Origin: Micromonospora carbonacea
Lineage (GTDB): Bacteria > Actinomycetota > Actinomycetes > Mycobacteriales > Micromonosporaceae
Assembly (NCBI RefSeq): GCF_014205165.1
Contig: NZ_JACHMZ010000001.1
Coordinates: 7,458,501-7,522,500, forward strand
Length of the DNA: 64,000 nt
Direction: 5' to 3'
Shown here piece after piece: positions 6,723 to 15,829 of the stretch. Under the pieces are notes generated by a model. That model was given only the letters and a program-made list of their open reading frames with translations. It did not search any database and had not been told where the DNA came from. Position numbers and translations under genes: made by a program. Every line of letters starts with the position of its first letter. The stretch's first letter is position 1.

Positions 6723-9700
6723 GTGCGTCTTGTCATCAAGGGGACCAGCGAACCCCTCGTGGGGGAACTCGACATACCGGCATCGAAATACCATGCCCAC
6801 CGCGCGCTGATGCTGGCGTCGCTCGCCGACGGGACGAGCCGCATCCACGGCGCCTGCGGCGCCGGCCACGTGCGCCACACCATCGGCGCCCTGCGTGACC
6901 TCGGCACGTCGATCACCGTCGACGACGACACGTTCGTGGTGCGGGGCGGCCCCTACCGGCCGGTCCGGCCGGAGGTTTCGGTCGGCAGCTCCGGCACGAC
7001 GCTCTACTTCCTGACCGGGCTGGCCGCGCTGGCCGGGTCGCCGGTCACCATCACCGGCCAGAAGTACTTCCGGCGGCGGCCCATCGGCCCGCTGCTCGAC
7101 GCGCTGGCCGGCATCGGCGTGGAGATCGGGTCCACCGGCGGGCTCCTGCCGATCCGGGTCCCGGCCCGCCCGCCGACCGGGGGCCGGGTGGAGATCCCGG
7201 GCACCCTCTCGCAGTGGATCTCCAGCCTGCTGCTGGTCGGCCCGTTCGCCACGGGCCCGACCGTGGTCGACGTCGTCGGCCCGTTCAACGAACGCTCCTA
7301 TGTCGACCTGACCATCGCGATGATGCGGCGGTTCGGCCTGCACGTGAGCGTCGGCGCGGACGGGCGGCGGTTCGAGATCGAGCCGGGGCAGCGGGCCACC
7401 CCCGCCGAGATCCACCTGCCGCCCGACGTCGGCGCGGCGGCCTTCGGCCTGGCGGCGGCGGCCCTGCACCCGTCCGACGTCCTCTTCCGGGGGTTGCCGG
7501 CCGGCCCGTCGGGCGAGGTCGACCACCCCGAGGCCGACCTGCTGGACCACCTGCGCGAGATGGGCCTGCCGCTGCTGCGCGACCCGGCCACCGGCTGGAC
7601 CCGGGTGCGGCACGACGGGTCCCGGCTGGCCGGCGTACGCGTCGACTGCCGCGCCGTGCCCGACATGCTCCCGGTGCTCAGCGTGCTCGGGGCCCACGCC
7701 CGGGGCAGCACCGTCCTGGAGAACGTGGCGCACGTCCGGCTCAAGGAGTCCGACCGGGTGGCCGCGATGCTCCAGCTCAACCGGATGGGCGGGCGGGTGC
7801 GGCTGGACGCCGACCGGCTCGTCTGCGACGGCGTGGACCGGCTGCGGGAGGCCGACCTGTCGTCGTTCAACGACCACCGGGTGCTGATGGCCCTGGCCGT
7901 GGCCGCGTCCCGGGCCTCCGGCGAGAGCCGGCTCACCTACCCCAACGCCCACCGGATCTCCTACCCGCAGTTCCTCGACCAGATGAACGCGGTCGGCCTG
8001 AACATGTCCGTCGACCGGGCACCGGTCGACAGGCCGCCGGCCGACCGGGAGCCGGCCGACCGGGAGCCGGCCCGGCCGGCGGCGCTGCCGTCCCCGGCCC
8101 GGCTGGCCGCCACCGGCCCCGCCGACCTGGTGCGCCGGCACGCCCACGCCCGCCCCGACGCCGCCGCCGTGATCGAGGCCGCCTCGCCGGGGCGGCCGGG
8201 CGGCGTGCTCGCCTGGGGGGAGCTGGACCGGCGCGCGGACGCCGCGGCGGCGCTGCTGCTGGAGATGGGCGTCGCCCCGGGCGAGGTGGTCGCCTGGCAG
8301 CTGCCCAACTGGCACGAGTTCGTCGTGCTCACCCTCGCCACCCTGCGCGTCGGCGCGGTCTGCTGCCCGATGATGCCGTTCTTCCGCGAGCGGGAGGTCG
8401 ACGACCTGCTGCGCCGCTCGCGGGCGCGGGTGTTCGTGGTGCCCGCCGCCTTCCGCGGGCGCGACCACGTCGCCGAGACCGCGGCGGTGCTGGCCGCCCC
8501 CGGCGCGCCGGCCGTGGCGCACGTCCTCGTCGTCGGCGGCGACGGCCCGCTGCCGGCGGGCCCGGCGTCCCCGGGGCCGCAGCCGGCGGGCCCGGCGTCG
8601 CCCGGTCCGGCACCGGCGGGCCGCCCGGCCGCGCGGTGGCAGCGGTTCGGCGCGGCCCTCGCCCGCCAGCGCCCCGACGCGGCGGCCCTGGCCGCCCGCC
8701 GGCCCGCCCCGGACGCCCTCGCCCAGCTCATGTTCACCTCGGGCACGTCCGGCCAGCCCAAGGGCGTGCTGCACCGCGCCGACACGCTGACCCGCGCGGC
8801 GGCCATGCAGGCCCGCCACCTCGGGCTCACGGCGGCCGACCGGTTGTACGTGCCGTCGCCCCTGGCGCACCAGACCGGCTTCCTCTACGGCATGTGGGTC
8901 GGCTTCGTCCTCGGCGCGCCGGTCGTGCTGGAGCCGATCTGGAGCGGCCCCGCCGCCCTGGCCACCCTGCACCGCACCGGCGCGACCTTCGTCCAGGCCG
9001 CCACGCCGTTCCTCGCCGACCTGGTGGACGCCGTCGAGGCCGGCGGCGGGCCGCCCGAGGCGCTGCGCGTCTTCGTCGCCACCGGCGCGGCGGTGCCCCG
9101 CGCCCTCGCCGAGCGGGCCACCCGCACCCTGGGGGCGGTGGTCTGCGGCGCGTGGGGCTCCACCGAGTCCTGCCTCGGCACGCTCGCCGCGCCGACCGAC
9201 GAGCCGGCCCGCGCCTGGGGCACGGACGGCCGCGCGCTGCGCGGCGTGCGGATCCGGGTCACCGACGACGACGGCACCGTCCTGCCCGCCGGCACGGAGG
9301 GCAACTTCGAGGTCGGCGGCGACTGCCTCTTCGCCGGCTACCTCGACCATCCCGAGTGGACGGCCGCCGCCCTGACGCCCGACGGCTGGTACCGCAGCGG
9401 GGACCTGGCGGTCATCGACGAGGCCGGGTTCGTCCGGATCACCGGCCGGGTGCGCGACGTCATCAACCGGGGCGGGGAGAAGATCCCGGTGGCCGAGGTG
9501 GAGCAGCTCCTGCACACCCACCCGGCCGTCCGCGACGTGGCGATCGTCGCGATGCCGGACCCGCGCCTGGGCGAGCGGGCCTGCGCCTTCGTCGTGCCGC
9601 AGCCGGCACCGGAGGCAACCGGACCGGCGGCGGCGACCGGACCGGCGGCGGCCGGGCCGGGGAGTGCGCCGGAACCGCTCACGCTCGACGGGATGCGGCG

Positions 9701-9848
9701 GTTCCTGGACGGGCGCAAGGTCGCCAAGCAGTACTGGCCCGAGCGGCTGGAGACCGTGCCCGAGCTGCCCCGCAACGTGGTCGGCAAGGTGCAGAAGTTC
9801 GTGCTGCGAGACCAGCTCAAGCAGATCATCAGCAAGGAGGCCACGTGA
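6723..9848 (+). CDS. EPSP-synthase-like domain fused to acyl-CoA ligase
   Basis: A 1,041-residue fusion. Residues 1-430 form an EPSP synthase (AroA) fold. Lys22 and Arg27, the Ser/Gln of LSQW, the aspartate of VPDMLP, RLKESDR and FNDHR all match AroA. By-eye alignment, however, puts Tyr23 where Escherichia coli AroA has Ser23, Tyr115 at the PEP-binding Arg124, and Ile412 at Lys411. Residues 430-470 are a Pro/Ala linker with a repeated PADRE unit. Residues 470-1041 are an AMP-forming ligase (MFTSGTSGQPKG, WGSTE, SGDLAVIDEAGFVRITGRVRD, and the catalytic lysine of NVVGKVQK). The likely role is to activate shikimate or a derivative as a CoA ester and remove water from the ring without using PEP. 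The GTG start has GGGGAG upstream; the stop overlaps the next gene as GTGA. Confidence 0.82.
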   Translation: MRLVIKGTSEPLVGELDIPASKYHAHRALMLASLADGTSRIHGACGAGHVRHTIGALRDLGTSITVDDDTFVVRGGPYRPVRPEVSVGSSGTTLYFLTGLAALAGSPVTITGQKYFRRRPIGPLLDALAGIGVEIGSTGGLLPIRVPARPPTGGRVEIPGTLSQWISSLLLVGPFATGPTVVDVVGPFNERSYVDLTIAMMRRFGLHVSVGADGRRFEIEPGQRATPAEIHLPPDVGAAAFGLAAAALHPSDVLFRGLPAGPSGEVDHPEADLLDHLREMGLPLLRDPATGWTRVRHDGSRLAGVRVDCRAVPDMLPVLSVLGAHARGSTVLENVAHVRLKESDRVAAMLQLNRMGGRVRLDADRLVCDGVDRLREADLSSFNDHRVLMALAVAASRASGESRLTYPNAHRISYPQFLDQMNAVGLNMSVDRAPVDRPPADREPADREPARPAALPSPARLAATGPADLVRRHAHARPDAAAVIEAASPGRPGGVLAWGELDRRADAAAALLLEMGVAPGEVVAWQLPNWHEFVVLTLATLRVGAVCCPMMPFFREREVDDLLRRSRARVFVVPAAFRGRDHVAETAAVLAAPGAPAVAHVLVVGGDGPLPAGPASPGPQPAGPASPGPAPAGRPAARWQRFGAALARQRPDAAALAARRPAPDALAQLMFTSGTSGQPKGVLHRADTLTRAAAMQARHLGLTAADRLYVPSPLAHQTGFLYGMWVGFVLGAPVVLEPIWSGPAALATLHRTGATFVQAATPFLADLVDAVEAGGGPPEALRVFVATGAAVPRALAERATRTLGAVVCGAWGSTESCLGTLAAPTDEPARAWGTDGRALRGVRIRVTDDDGTVLPAGTEGNFEVGGDCLFAGYLDHPEWTAAALTPDGWYRSGDLAVIDEAGFVRITGRVRDVINRGGEKIPVAEVEQLLHTHPAVRDVAIVAMPDPRLGERACAFVVPQPAPEATGPAAATGPAAAGPGSAPEPLTLDGMRRFLDGRKVAKQYWPERLETVPELPRNVVGKVQKFVLRDQLKQIISKEAT
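8039..8068 (+). repeat. 15-bp tandem repeat in the fusion linker
   Basis: GGCCGACCGGGAGCC occurs twice in direct tandem and encodes the repeated PADRE unit between the EPSP-synthase-like and ligase domains. A related but diverged unit lies just upstream. It marks a flexible, slippage-prone interdomain linker. Confidence 0.75.
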
Positions 9849-10993
9849 CCGACGACGACGGCGAGGCGTTCGCGACGCTCGCCCGCGAGGTCGAGGCGTT
9901 CGTCCGCGGGCCCGGCGAGGAGTACGCCGAGACCATCGAGCGCACCCGGGCGGTGCCGCCGCAGCTCTGGGACGACCTGCGCGACCGTGGCTACCTGCGG
10001 CTGGCCGCCCCGGCCGAGTACGGCGGCGCCGGGCTCTCCTTCACGCAGTACCTGCGGCTGCTCGAACTCTTCTCCATGTCCCACGCGTCGCTGCGGATGA
10101 TCGTGCACGTCTGCAACGGCGTCTGGCGGGCGATGGACCAGTTCGCCACCGACGAGCAGCGCAAGCGGTTCGTGCTCCCGCAGGTGGCCGGCGACCTGCG
10201 GGTGGCGTTCACCCTCACCGAGCCCACCGCCGGCACCGGGGCCGACCTGCGCGCCAGCGTGGTCCGCGACGGCGACAGCTATCTCCTCTCCGGCGAGAAG
10301 CACCTGATCACCTTCGGGGTGAGCTGCGACTACTGGCTGCTGTTCGCCCGGCTCGCCGGCACCACCGGCAAGGACGGCACCGTCGCGCTCATGGTGGACC
10401 GGCACGTTTCGGGCGTCCGGGTCGAGCCGATGGCCGACACCATGGGGGTACGCGGCACCGACCACGCCCACCTGATCTTCGACGGGGCCCCGGTGCCGGT
10501 GGCCAACCGGCTCGGCGAGGAGGGCGCGGGCCTCGCGGTCGCCCTCGGCGGCTTCCTGACGCCCAGCCGCATCGGCGTCGCCATGACCTGCGTCGGCCTG
10601 GCCCGCCGCGCCCAGGAGCTGGCGGTCGCCCACGCGCGCCGCCGGGTCACCTTCGGCAAGCCGCTGACCGCCCGTCAGGCGATCGCCTTCGCGCTCGCCG
10701 AGAACGCCGCCGACATCGAGGCCGCCCGGCAGCTCACCCTGCACGCGGCGCGGCGGTGGGAGGCGGGGGCCGCCGACGCGGACGCGCTGTCCTCGATGGC
10801 CAAGCTGGTCGCCGTGGACATGCTGACCCGGGTCACCGACAAGGCGTTGCAGGCGCACGGCGGCATCGGCTACTGGGAGGGCAGCCCCATCGAGCGCGTC
10901 TACCGGGACGCCCGCGCCCAGCGCTTCGAGGAAGGCACCAACGAGATCCAGAAGACGGTCATCGCACGAGAGATCCTGGCGGGGCAACGGTGA
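9845..10993 (+). CDS. Acyl-CoA dehydrogenase
   Basis: A 382-residue flavin-dependent acyl-CoA dehydrogenase. FTLTEPTAGTGAD is the substrate/FAD signature and LQAHGGIGYWEG is the C-terminal family motif. FEEGTNEIQKTVIAR carries the glutamate that removes the alpha proton in this family. Length is normal. Its GTG overlaps the stop of the EPSP-synthase/ligase fusion by 3 nt. It probably desaturates or isomerises a ring-bearing CoA ester made by that fusion. An acyl-CoA dehydrogenase is one of the enzymes found in the ansatrienin-type cyclohexanecarboxylate gene set. Confidence 0.88.
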   Translation: MTDDDGEAFATLAREVEAFVRGPGEEYAETIERTRAVPPQLWDDLRDRGYLRLAAPAEYGGAGLSFTQYLRLLELFSMSHASLRMIVHVCNGVWRAMDQFATDEQRKRFVLPQVAGDLRVAFTLTEPTAGTGADLRASVVRDGDSYLLSGEKHLITFGVSCDYWLLFARLAGTTGKDGTVALMVDRHVSGVRVEPMADTMGVRGTDHAHLIFDGAPVPVANRLGEEGAGLAVALGGFLTPSRIGVAMTCVGLARRAQELAVAHARRRVTFGKPLTARQAIAFALAENAADIEAARQLTLHAARRWEAGAADADALSSMAKLVAVDMLTRVTDKALQAHGGIGYWEGSPIERVYRDARAQRFEEGTNEIQKTVIAREILAGQR

Positions 10994-11784
10994 CGAGCTA
11001 CCACGGCAAGACCGCACTGATCACCGGCAGCTCCCGGGGCATCGGGCGGGCCCTCGCGCTCACCCTGGCCCGGGGCGGCGGCTCGGTCGTCGTCAACTAC
11101 AAGAAGAACGCGGAGCTGGCCGACCAGGTCCGCAAGGAGATCGAGCAGCTCGGCGGCCGGGCGCTCACCGTGGCCGCCGACGTCGAGCAGCCCGAGGAGA
11201 TCGACCGGCTGTTCGCCGCCGCCGAGCAGGAGTTCGGCACCCTCGACTACTTCGTCTGCAACGCGGCGGCCAGCTCGTTCAAGAACATCATGGACCTGAA
11301 GGTGCACCACCTCGACCGCTCGTACGCGATGAACCTGCGCGCGTTCGTGCTCGGCTGCCAGCACGCGGTGCGGCTGATGCCCGACGGCGGCCGGATCGTG
11401 GCCCTGTCCAGCTACGGCAGCATCCGCGCCTACCCCACGTACGCGAACCTCGGCGCGGCCAAGGCCGCGATCGAGGCGTGGGTGCGCTACATGGCCCTGG
11501 AGTTCGGCGAACGCGGCATCAACGTCAACGCGGTCAACGGCGGCATCATCGAGACCGAGTCGTCGCAGTACTTCTACGACGTGCCCGGGATGGCCCCGCT
11601 GTCCACGGTGCTGCCCAAGATCCCCAAGGGGCGGATGGGCACCGCCCAGGAGATCGCCGACGTCGTCGCGTTCCTGCTCTCCCCGGCGGCCGAGTACATC
11701 ACCGGGCAGACCATCGTCGCCGACGGCGGCCTGTCGATCGTCTCGCCGCCGTTCGTCCAGGACCTGACCGCCCCCCTGACATGA
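10990..11784 (+). CDS. FabL-like short-chain reductase (candidate cyclohexenylcarbonyl-CoA reductase)
   Basis: A 264-residue SDR. ALITGSSRGIGRALAL is the NADPH-binding glycine motif. NAAASSFKNIMDLKVHH and YANLGAAKAAIEAWVRYMA follow, the latter with Tyr-x6-Lys spacing rather than the classical Tyr-x3-Lys. This spacing and the segment INVNAVNGGIIETES resemble enoyl-ACP reductase III (FabL). The start GTG overlaps the acyl-CoA dehydrogenase stop. In context it most likely reduces an enoyl thioester of the alicyclic ring or a chain-extension intermediate. Together with the FabI-like protein at 5817 the cluster encodes two distinct enoyl-reductase-type SDRs but no recognisable beta-ketoacyl reductase or dehydratase. 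Confidence 0.82.
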   Translation: MTSYHGKTALITGSSRGIGRALALTLARGGGSVVVNYKKNAELADQVRKEIEQLGGRALTVAADVEQPEEIDRLFAAAEQEFGTLDYFVCNAAASSFKNIMDLKVHHLDRSYAMNLRAFVLGCQHAVRLMPDGGRIVALSSYGSIRAYPTYANLGAAKAAIEAWVRYMALEFGERGINVNAVNGGIIETESSQYFYDVPGMAPLSTVLPKIPKGRMGTAQEIADVVAFLLSPAAEYITGQTIVADGGLSIVSPPFVQDLTAPLT

Positions 11785-13769
11785 CGACCGGCCTGGAGCA
11801 CGTGCTGCGCCCCGGCCGAATCGGCCGGCTGGCGCTGCCGCACCGCGTCGTCACCGGGGCCATGCACCTGGGCTGGGAGGCCCGCGACGACGGCGGCGCG
11901 GCGCTGGCGGCGTTCTACGTCGAGCGGGCCCGGGGCGGGGCCGGGTTGATGGTCACCGGCGGCGCGGCCGTCAGCCCGGAGGGCGCCGGGGGGCCGGGCT
12001 ACGGCGTGCTCGACGACGCCCGGTTCCGGGCCCGGCTGCGGCGCGTCGCCGCCGAGGTGCGCGCCGCCGGGGGGCTGCTCGCCCTGCAACTGTTCCACGC
12101 CGGGCGGTACGCCCGGCCCCCGGCGGGCGGCCCCCACCCGGTCGCCCCGTCCGCCGTCTACAGCGCGTTCTCCCGGCACACCCCGACCGCGCTCGACGCC
12201 GCCGGCATCGCGCGTGCGGTCGCGGACTTCGCCCGGGGGGCCGCCCACGCCCGCGACCTCGGCTTCGCCGCCGTGGAGATCATGGGCTCCGAGGGCTACC
12301 TGCTCGACCAGTTCCTCTCCCCGCTGACCAACCTCCGCGACGACGAGTGGGGCGGCGACCCGCAGCGGCGGTCCCGCTTCCCGGTGGCGGTGCTCCACGC
12401 GGTGCGCGCGGCCGTCGGCGCGGACTTCCCGGTGATCATGCGGATGACCGGCGACGACCTGCTGGCCGGCGGCACCACCCGCGACGACGTGCTGGCGTAC
12501 GCCCGCGCGCTCGCCGCCGCCGGCGCGGACGCCCTCAACGTCGGGGTCGGCTGGCACGAGTCCCCGGTCCCCACCGTGCAGGCCGTGGTCCCGCCCGGGC
12601 ACTGGGTGCCGGTGGCGGCGGCGGTCAAGGCGGCCGTCGGCGCGCTCCCCGTGCTGGCCAGCAACCGGATCAACCGGCTGTCGCAGGCCGAGGCCGTCCT
12701 CGCCGGCACGCCGCTGGACCTGGTGTCCATGGCGCGGCCGTTCCTCGCCGACCCGGCGCTGGTCGCCAACGCCCGCGCCGGCCGGCCGGTGAACGTCTGC
12801 GTGGCCTGCAACCAGGCCTGCATCGACCGGTCGCTGGCCGACGAGCCGGTGTCCTGCATGGTCAACCCCCGCGTCGGGCGCGAGCACGAGCCGGCGGCGA
12901 CGCCCGCCGCGTCGCCCCGCCGGGTCGCCGTCGTCGGGGCCGGCCCGGCGGGCCTCAAGGCCGCCCACGGGCTTGCGCTGGCCGGGCACCGGGTCACCGT
13001 GTACGAGGCCGACGACGAGCCCGGCGGCCAGTTCCGGCTGGCGGGCCGGGTGCCCGGCAAGTCCGACTACCTGGCGGCGGTCGGCTTCCTCGTCGCCGAG
13101 CTGTCCCGGCTCGGCGTCGCGCTGCACACCGGCCGCCGGATCACCGCCGCCGACCGGGACCTGCTCGGCGGCTACGCCGGGGTGGTCGTGGCCACCGGCG
13201 TGCTGCCCCGGCCCGCGTCGATCCCCGGCGTCGACCTGCCGCACGTGCTCGGCTACCCGGCGGCCTTCGCCGACGGCGCGCTGGGGGAACGCGTCGTCGT
13301 CATCGGCGGAGGCGGCGTCGCCGTGGACGTGGCGCACCTGGCCAGCGACCCGGCCGGTCCGGCGCGGCGGGTCACGGTGCTGCACCGGGGCCGCCGGCTC
13401 GGGGCCCGACTGGGGCGCTCGACCCGGTGGGCGGTGCTCGCCGAGCTGCGGCGGCAGCGGGTCGACGTCGTGCCCGGCGTGCGTGACCTGCGGATCAGCC
13501 CGGCCGGGGTGCGCTTCGCCGACGCCGAGGGGCGGCCGCGCACCGTGCCCGCCGACACGGTGGTGATCGCCGCCGGGCAGGTGCCCGACGACGGCCTCGT
13601 GGCGACGGTGCGCGCGGCCGGCGTCTGGCACCACGTCGTCGGCGGCGCGCGGGACACCGCCGGGCTGGACGCGGTGCGGGCCTTCGCCGAGGGCGCGGCG
13701 GCGGCGGAGGCGTTCCGGCGCGGGCAGGACCGCGCCGGCCAACTCGCGGGGATCGAGGAACGGGTATGA
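11781..13769 (+). CDS. Old-yellow-enzyme / 2,4-dienoyl-CoA reductase flavoprotein
   Basis: A 662-residue protein with the architecture of FadH. The N-terminal FMN TIM barrel spans about residues 1-360 (EIMGSEGYLLDQFLSPLTN, VSMARPFLADP). A [4Fe-4S] motif CVACNQACIDRSLADEPVSC has C-x2-C-x3-C-x11-C spacing. The C-terminal FAD/NAD domain has two Rossmann motifs (VVGAGPAGLKAAHG and VVIGGGGVAVDVA). Such enzymes reduce conjugated dienoyl thioesters with NADPH. It overlaps both neighbours (ATGA junctions). It probably removes diene unsaturation produced from shikimate; a homologous reductase belongs to the known cyclohexanecarboxylate cassettes. Confidence 0.88.
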   Translation: MTTGLEHVLRPGRIGRLALPHRVVTGAMHLGWEARDDGGAALAAFYVERARGGAGLMVTGGAAVSPEGAGGPGYGVLDDARFRARLRRVAAEVRAAGGLLALQLFHAGRYARPPAGGPHPVAPSAVYSAFSRHTPTALDAAGIARAVADFARGAAHARDLGFAAVEIMGSEGYLLDQFLSPLTNLRDDEWGGDPQRRSRFPVAVLHAVRAAVGADFPVIMRMTGDDLLAGGTTRDDVLAYARALAAAGADALNVGVGWHESPVPTVQAVVPPGHWVPVAAAVKAAVGALPVLASNRINRLSQAEAVLAGTPLDLVSMARPFLADPALVANARAGRPVNVCVACNQACIDRSLADEPVSCMVNPRVGREHEPAATPAASPRRVAVVGAGPAGLKAAHGLALAGHRVTVYEADDEPGGQFRLAGRVPGKSDYLAAVGFLVAELSRLGVALHTGRRITAADRDLLGGYAGVVVATGVLPRPASIPGVDLPHVLGYPAAFADGALGERVVVIGGGGVAVDVAHLASDPAGPARRVTVLHRGRRLGARLGRSTRWAVLAELRRQRVDVVPGVRDLRISPAGVRFADAEGRPRTVPADTVVIAAGQVPDDGLVATVRAAGVWHHVVGGARDTAGLDAVRAFAEGAAAAEAFRRGQDRAGQLAGIEERV

Positions 13770-15829
13770 CCGTCGACGGGCCGGAACGCTTTCCCGCGCT
13801 CGGCGTGCTGCGGCGCACCGCCGTGGACCGGTGGCGCATCGTGCGGCTGTTGCCGCGCGCGGGCTGGGCGGCGGTGACCGCCGCCGTCGTCAACAACGTG
13901 CTGCTGGCCGCCGCGCCGGTGCTGTTCATCGTGATGACGAGCCTGCTCGTCGGGCGGCTGCCCGCCGCCGTCCGTGAGGGGGTGGACTCGCCCGCGTTCG
14001 GGCGGCTGGTGACCGCCTTCGTCGTCGCCGCCGCCGCGCTCAGCGCGCAGCAACTGCTGGCCCAGCTCCAGCTCACCACCGGGCTGTTGGTCCAGCGCCG
14101 CGTCGACGGGTGGGTCGCCGACGAGCTGATGGCCGCCGCGCTGAGCAGCCCGGGCATGGAACCGCTCGACGACCGGGCGCTGACCGACCGGCTCAGCGAG
14201 GCGTCCCGCGAGGTGGAGCAGGGCATCCAGAGCCCCGGGGCCGCCTGCGCCGGGATGCTGGCGTTGCTCGCCCGCTACGGCCAGCTCACCGGGTACGCGG
14301 TGGTCGTCGGCGTCGTGTTCTCCTGGCTCGCGGGCGTGGGCCTGCTCGCCGCCGTCCTGGCGTTCCGCCACGGCCAGCGCGGCGGCCTGCGCAAGTACGC
14401 GGCGATCTACGGCACGATCGTGGCCCGGGTGCGCCGGCTGACGTACTTCCGCTCCGTCGCCACCGGCAGGCCGGCGGCCAAGGAGATCCGCGTCTTCGGT
14501 CTCCTGCCGTGGCTGCGCGAGCAGTACGCGGCGGCCTACCTGGACTGGATGCGCCCGGTCTGGGCCGAGCGCCGCCGCGTCTACCTGCGGCCCTACTTCG
14601 GCTACACGGCCCTCGGGCTGGTGGTGCTCGTCGCGGTCCTCGCCGCGCTGGGCGTGGCCGGCGGGCAGCGGGAGGTCGACCTCACCCGGCTGGCGCTGGT
14701 CATCCAGGCGATCCTGGCGGCGATCCAGCTCGGCGAGTTCTATCCCGAGGCCGACGTGCAGACCCAGTTCGGCATGAACGCCTACCGGGCGGTCGACGAG
14801 TTCCGCGCCGGCATGCGGGCCCGATCCGCCCTCGCCCCCGCCTCTGCTCCGGCCCCCGCTCTTGTTCCCGCCCCCGCACCGGCGTCGGCACCCGCGCTCC
14901 CGCCCGCGCCGCGCCCCGCCGGGGAGCCGGGCGCGCCGCCGCCCGCCGCCGTGTCGGGGCTGGAGACGCTTACCCCCCGCTCCCCGACGGCGATCCGGTT
15001 CGAGGCGGTGTCCTACCGCTACCCGCACCGGTCCGCGCCCGTGTTCACCGACCTGGACCTCACCCTGCCCCCGGGCAGGTGCACCGCGATCGTGGGGCTC
15101 AACGGCGCGGGCAAGACCACCCTGGTCAAGCTGCTCGCCCGGCTGGCGACCCCGACGTCGGGCCGGATCACCGCGGGCGGGCAGCCCGTCGACGCCCTGC
15201 CCGTGGCGCGGTGGCGCGGCAACCTCGCCGTGATCTTCCAGGACTACCTGCGGTACGAGGCCAGCGCCGCCGACAACATCGCGCTCGGTGCCGCCGGACA
15301 CGCCGGTGACCTCGCCGGCATCCGGGCGGCAGCCGAGGCGGCGGGCATCCTGGACACGCTCGACGCGCTGCCGCAGGGGCTGGACACCCCGCTGTCCGGG
15401 CAGCTGCGCGGCGGGGTGGACCTCTCCGGCGGCCAGTGGCAGCGGCTCGCCATCGCCCGGGCGTTGTTCGCCGTCCGCCACGGCGCGTCGGTGCTCGTCC
15501 TCGACGAGCCGACGGCCAGCCTGGACGTCCGCGCCGAGGCGCGGTTCTTCGACGAGATCATCGCCGCCACGGCGGGCGTCACCACGGTTCTCATCTCGCA
15601 CCGGTTCGCCACCGTGCGCCGCGCCGACCACATCGTCGTGCTGGCCGAGGGGCGGGTCGCCGAGCAGGGCTCGCACGACGAGCTGCTGCGCCACGGCGGC
15701 CGGTACGCCCGGCTGTTCGAGTTGCAGGCGGCCCGGTTCCTCGACGACCGCCCGGCCGGCGACGACCCGGACCGCCCGGACGGCGACGGCGGGCCGGTGG
15801 AGATCGGACAGGAGCGGAGCCCCGGATGA
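13766..15829 (+). CDS. ABC exporter half-transporter 1
   Basis: A 687-residue fused membrane/ATPase half-transporter. An N-terminal helical membrane domain covers about residues 1-350, with hydrophobic spans near VLLAAAPVLFIVMTSLLVG and LTGYAVVVGVVFSWLAGVGL. A Pro/Ala-rich linker runs to about residue 397. The nucleotide-binding domain has Walker A GLNGAGKTTL, signature DLSGGQWQRLAIARAL and Walker B VLVLDEPTASLD. Its start overlaps the reductase stop, and its stop overlaps the second half-transporter. The two probably form a heterodimeric exporter for the cluster product, providing secretion or self-resistance. Confidence 0.88.
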   Translation: MTVDGPERFPALGVLRRTAVDRWRIVRLLPRAGWAAVTAAVVNNVLLAAAPVLFIVMTSLLVGRLPAAVREGVDSPAFGRLVTAFVVAAAALSAQQLLAQLQLTTGLLVQRRVDGWVADELMAAALSSPGMEPLDDRALTDRLSEASREVEQGIQSPGAACAGMLALLARYGQLTGYAVVVGVVFSWLAGVGLLAAVLAFRHGQRGGLRKYAAIYGTIVARVRRLTYFRSVATGRPAAKEIRVFGLLPWLREQYAAAYLDWMRPVWAERRRVYLRPYFGYTALGLVVLVAVLAALGVAGGQREVDLTRLALVIQAILAAIQLGEFYPEADVQTQFGMNAYRAVDEFRAGMRARSALAPASAPAPALVPAPAPASAPALPPAPRPAGEPGAPPPAAVSGLETLTPRSPTAIRFEAVSYRYPHRSAPVFTDLDLTLPPGRCTAIVGLNGAGKTTLVKLLARLATPTSGRITAGGQPVDALPVARWRGNLAVIFQDYLRYEASAADNIALGAAGHAGDLAGIRAAAEAAGILDTLDALPQGLDTPLSGQLRGGVDLSGGQWQRLAIARALFAVRHGASVLVLDEPTASLDVRAEARFFDEIIAATAGVTTVLISHRFATVRRADHIVVLAEGRVAEQGSHDELLRHGGRYARLFELQAARFLDDRPAGDDPDRPDGDGGPVEIGQERSPG

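Noticed and set aside
5460..9521. A 1,353-codon minus-strand frame opposite the reductase and EPSP-synthase/ligase genes
   Set aside because: Its translation is Arg/Gly/His/Asp-rich with no family motif. It is the usual antisense shadow of high third-position GC in the genuine plus-strand genes.
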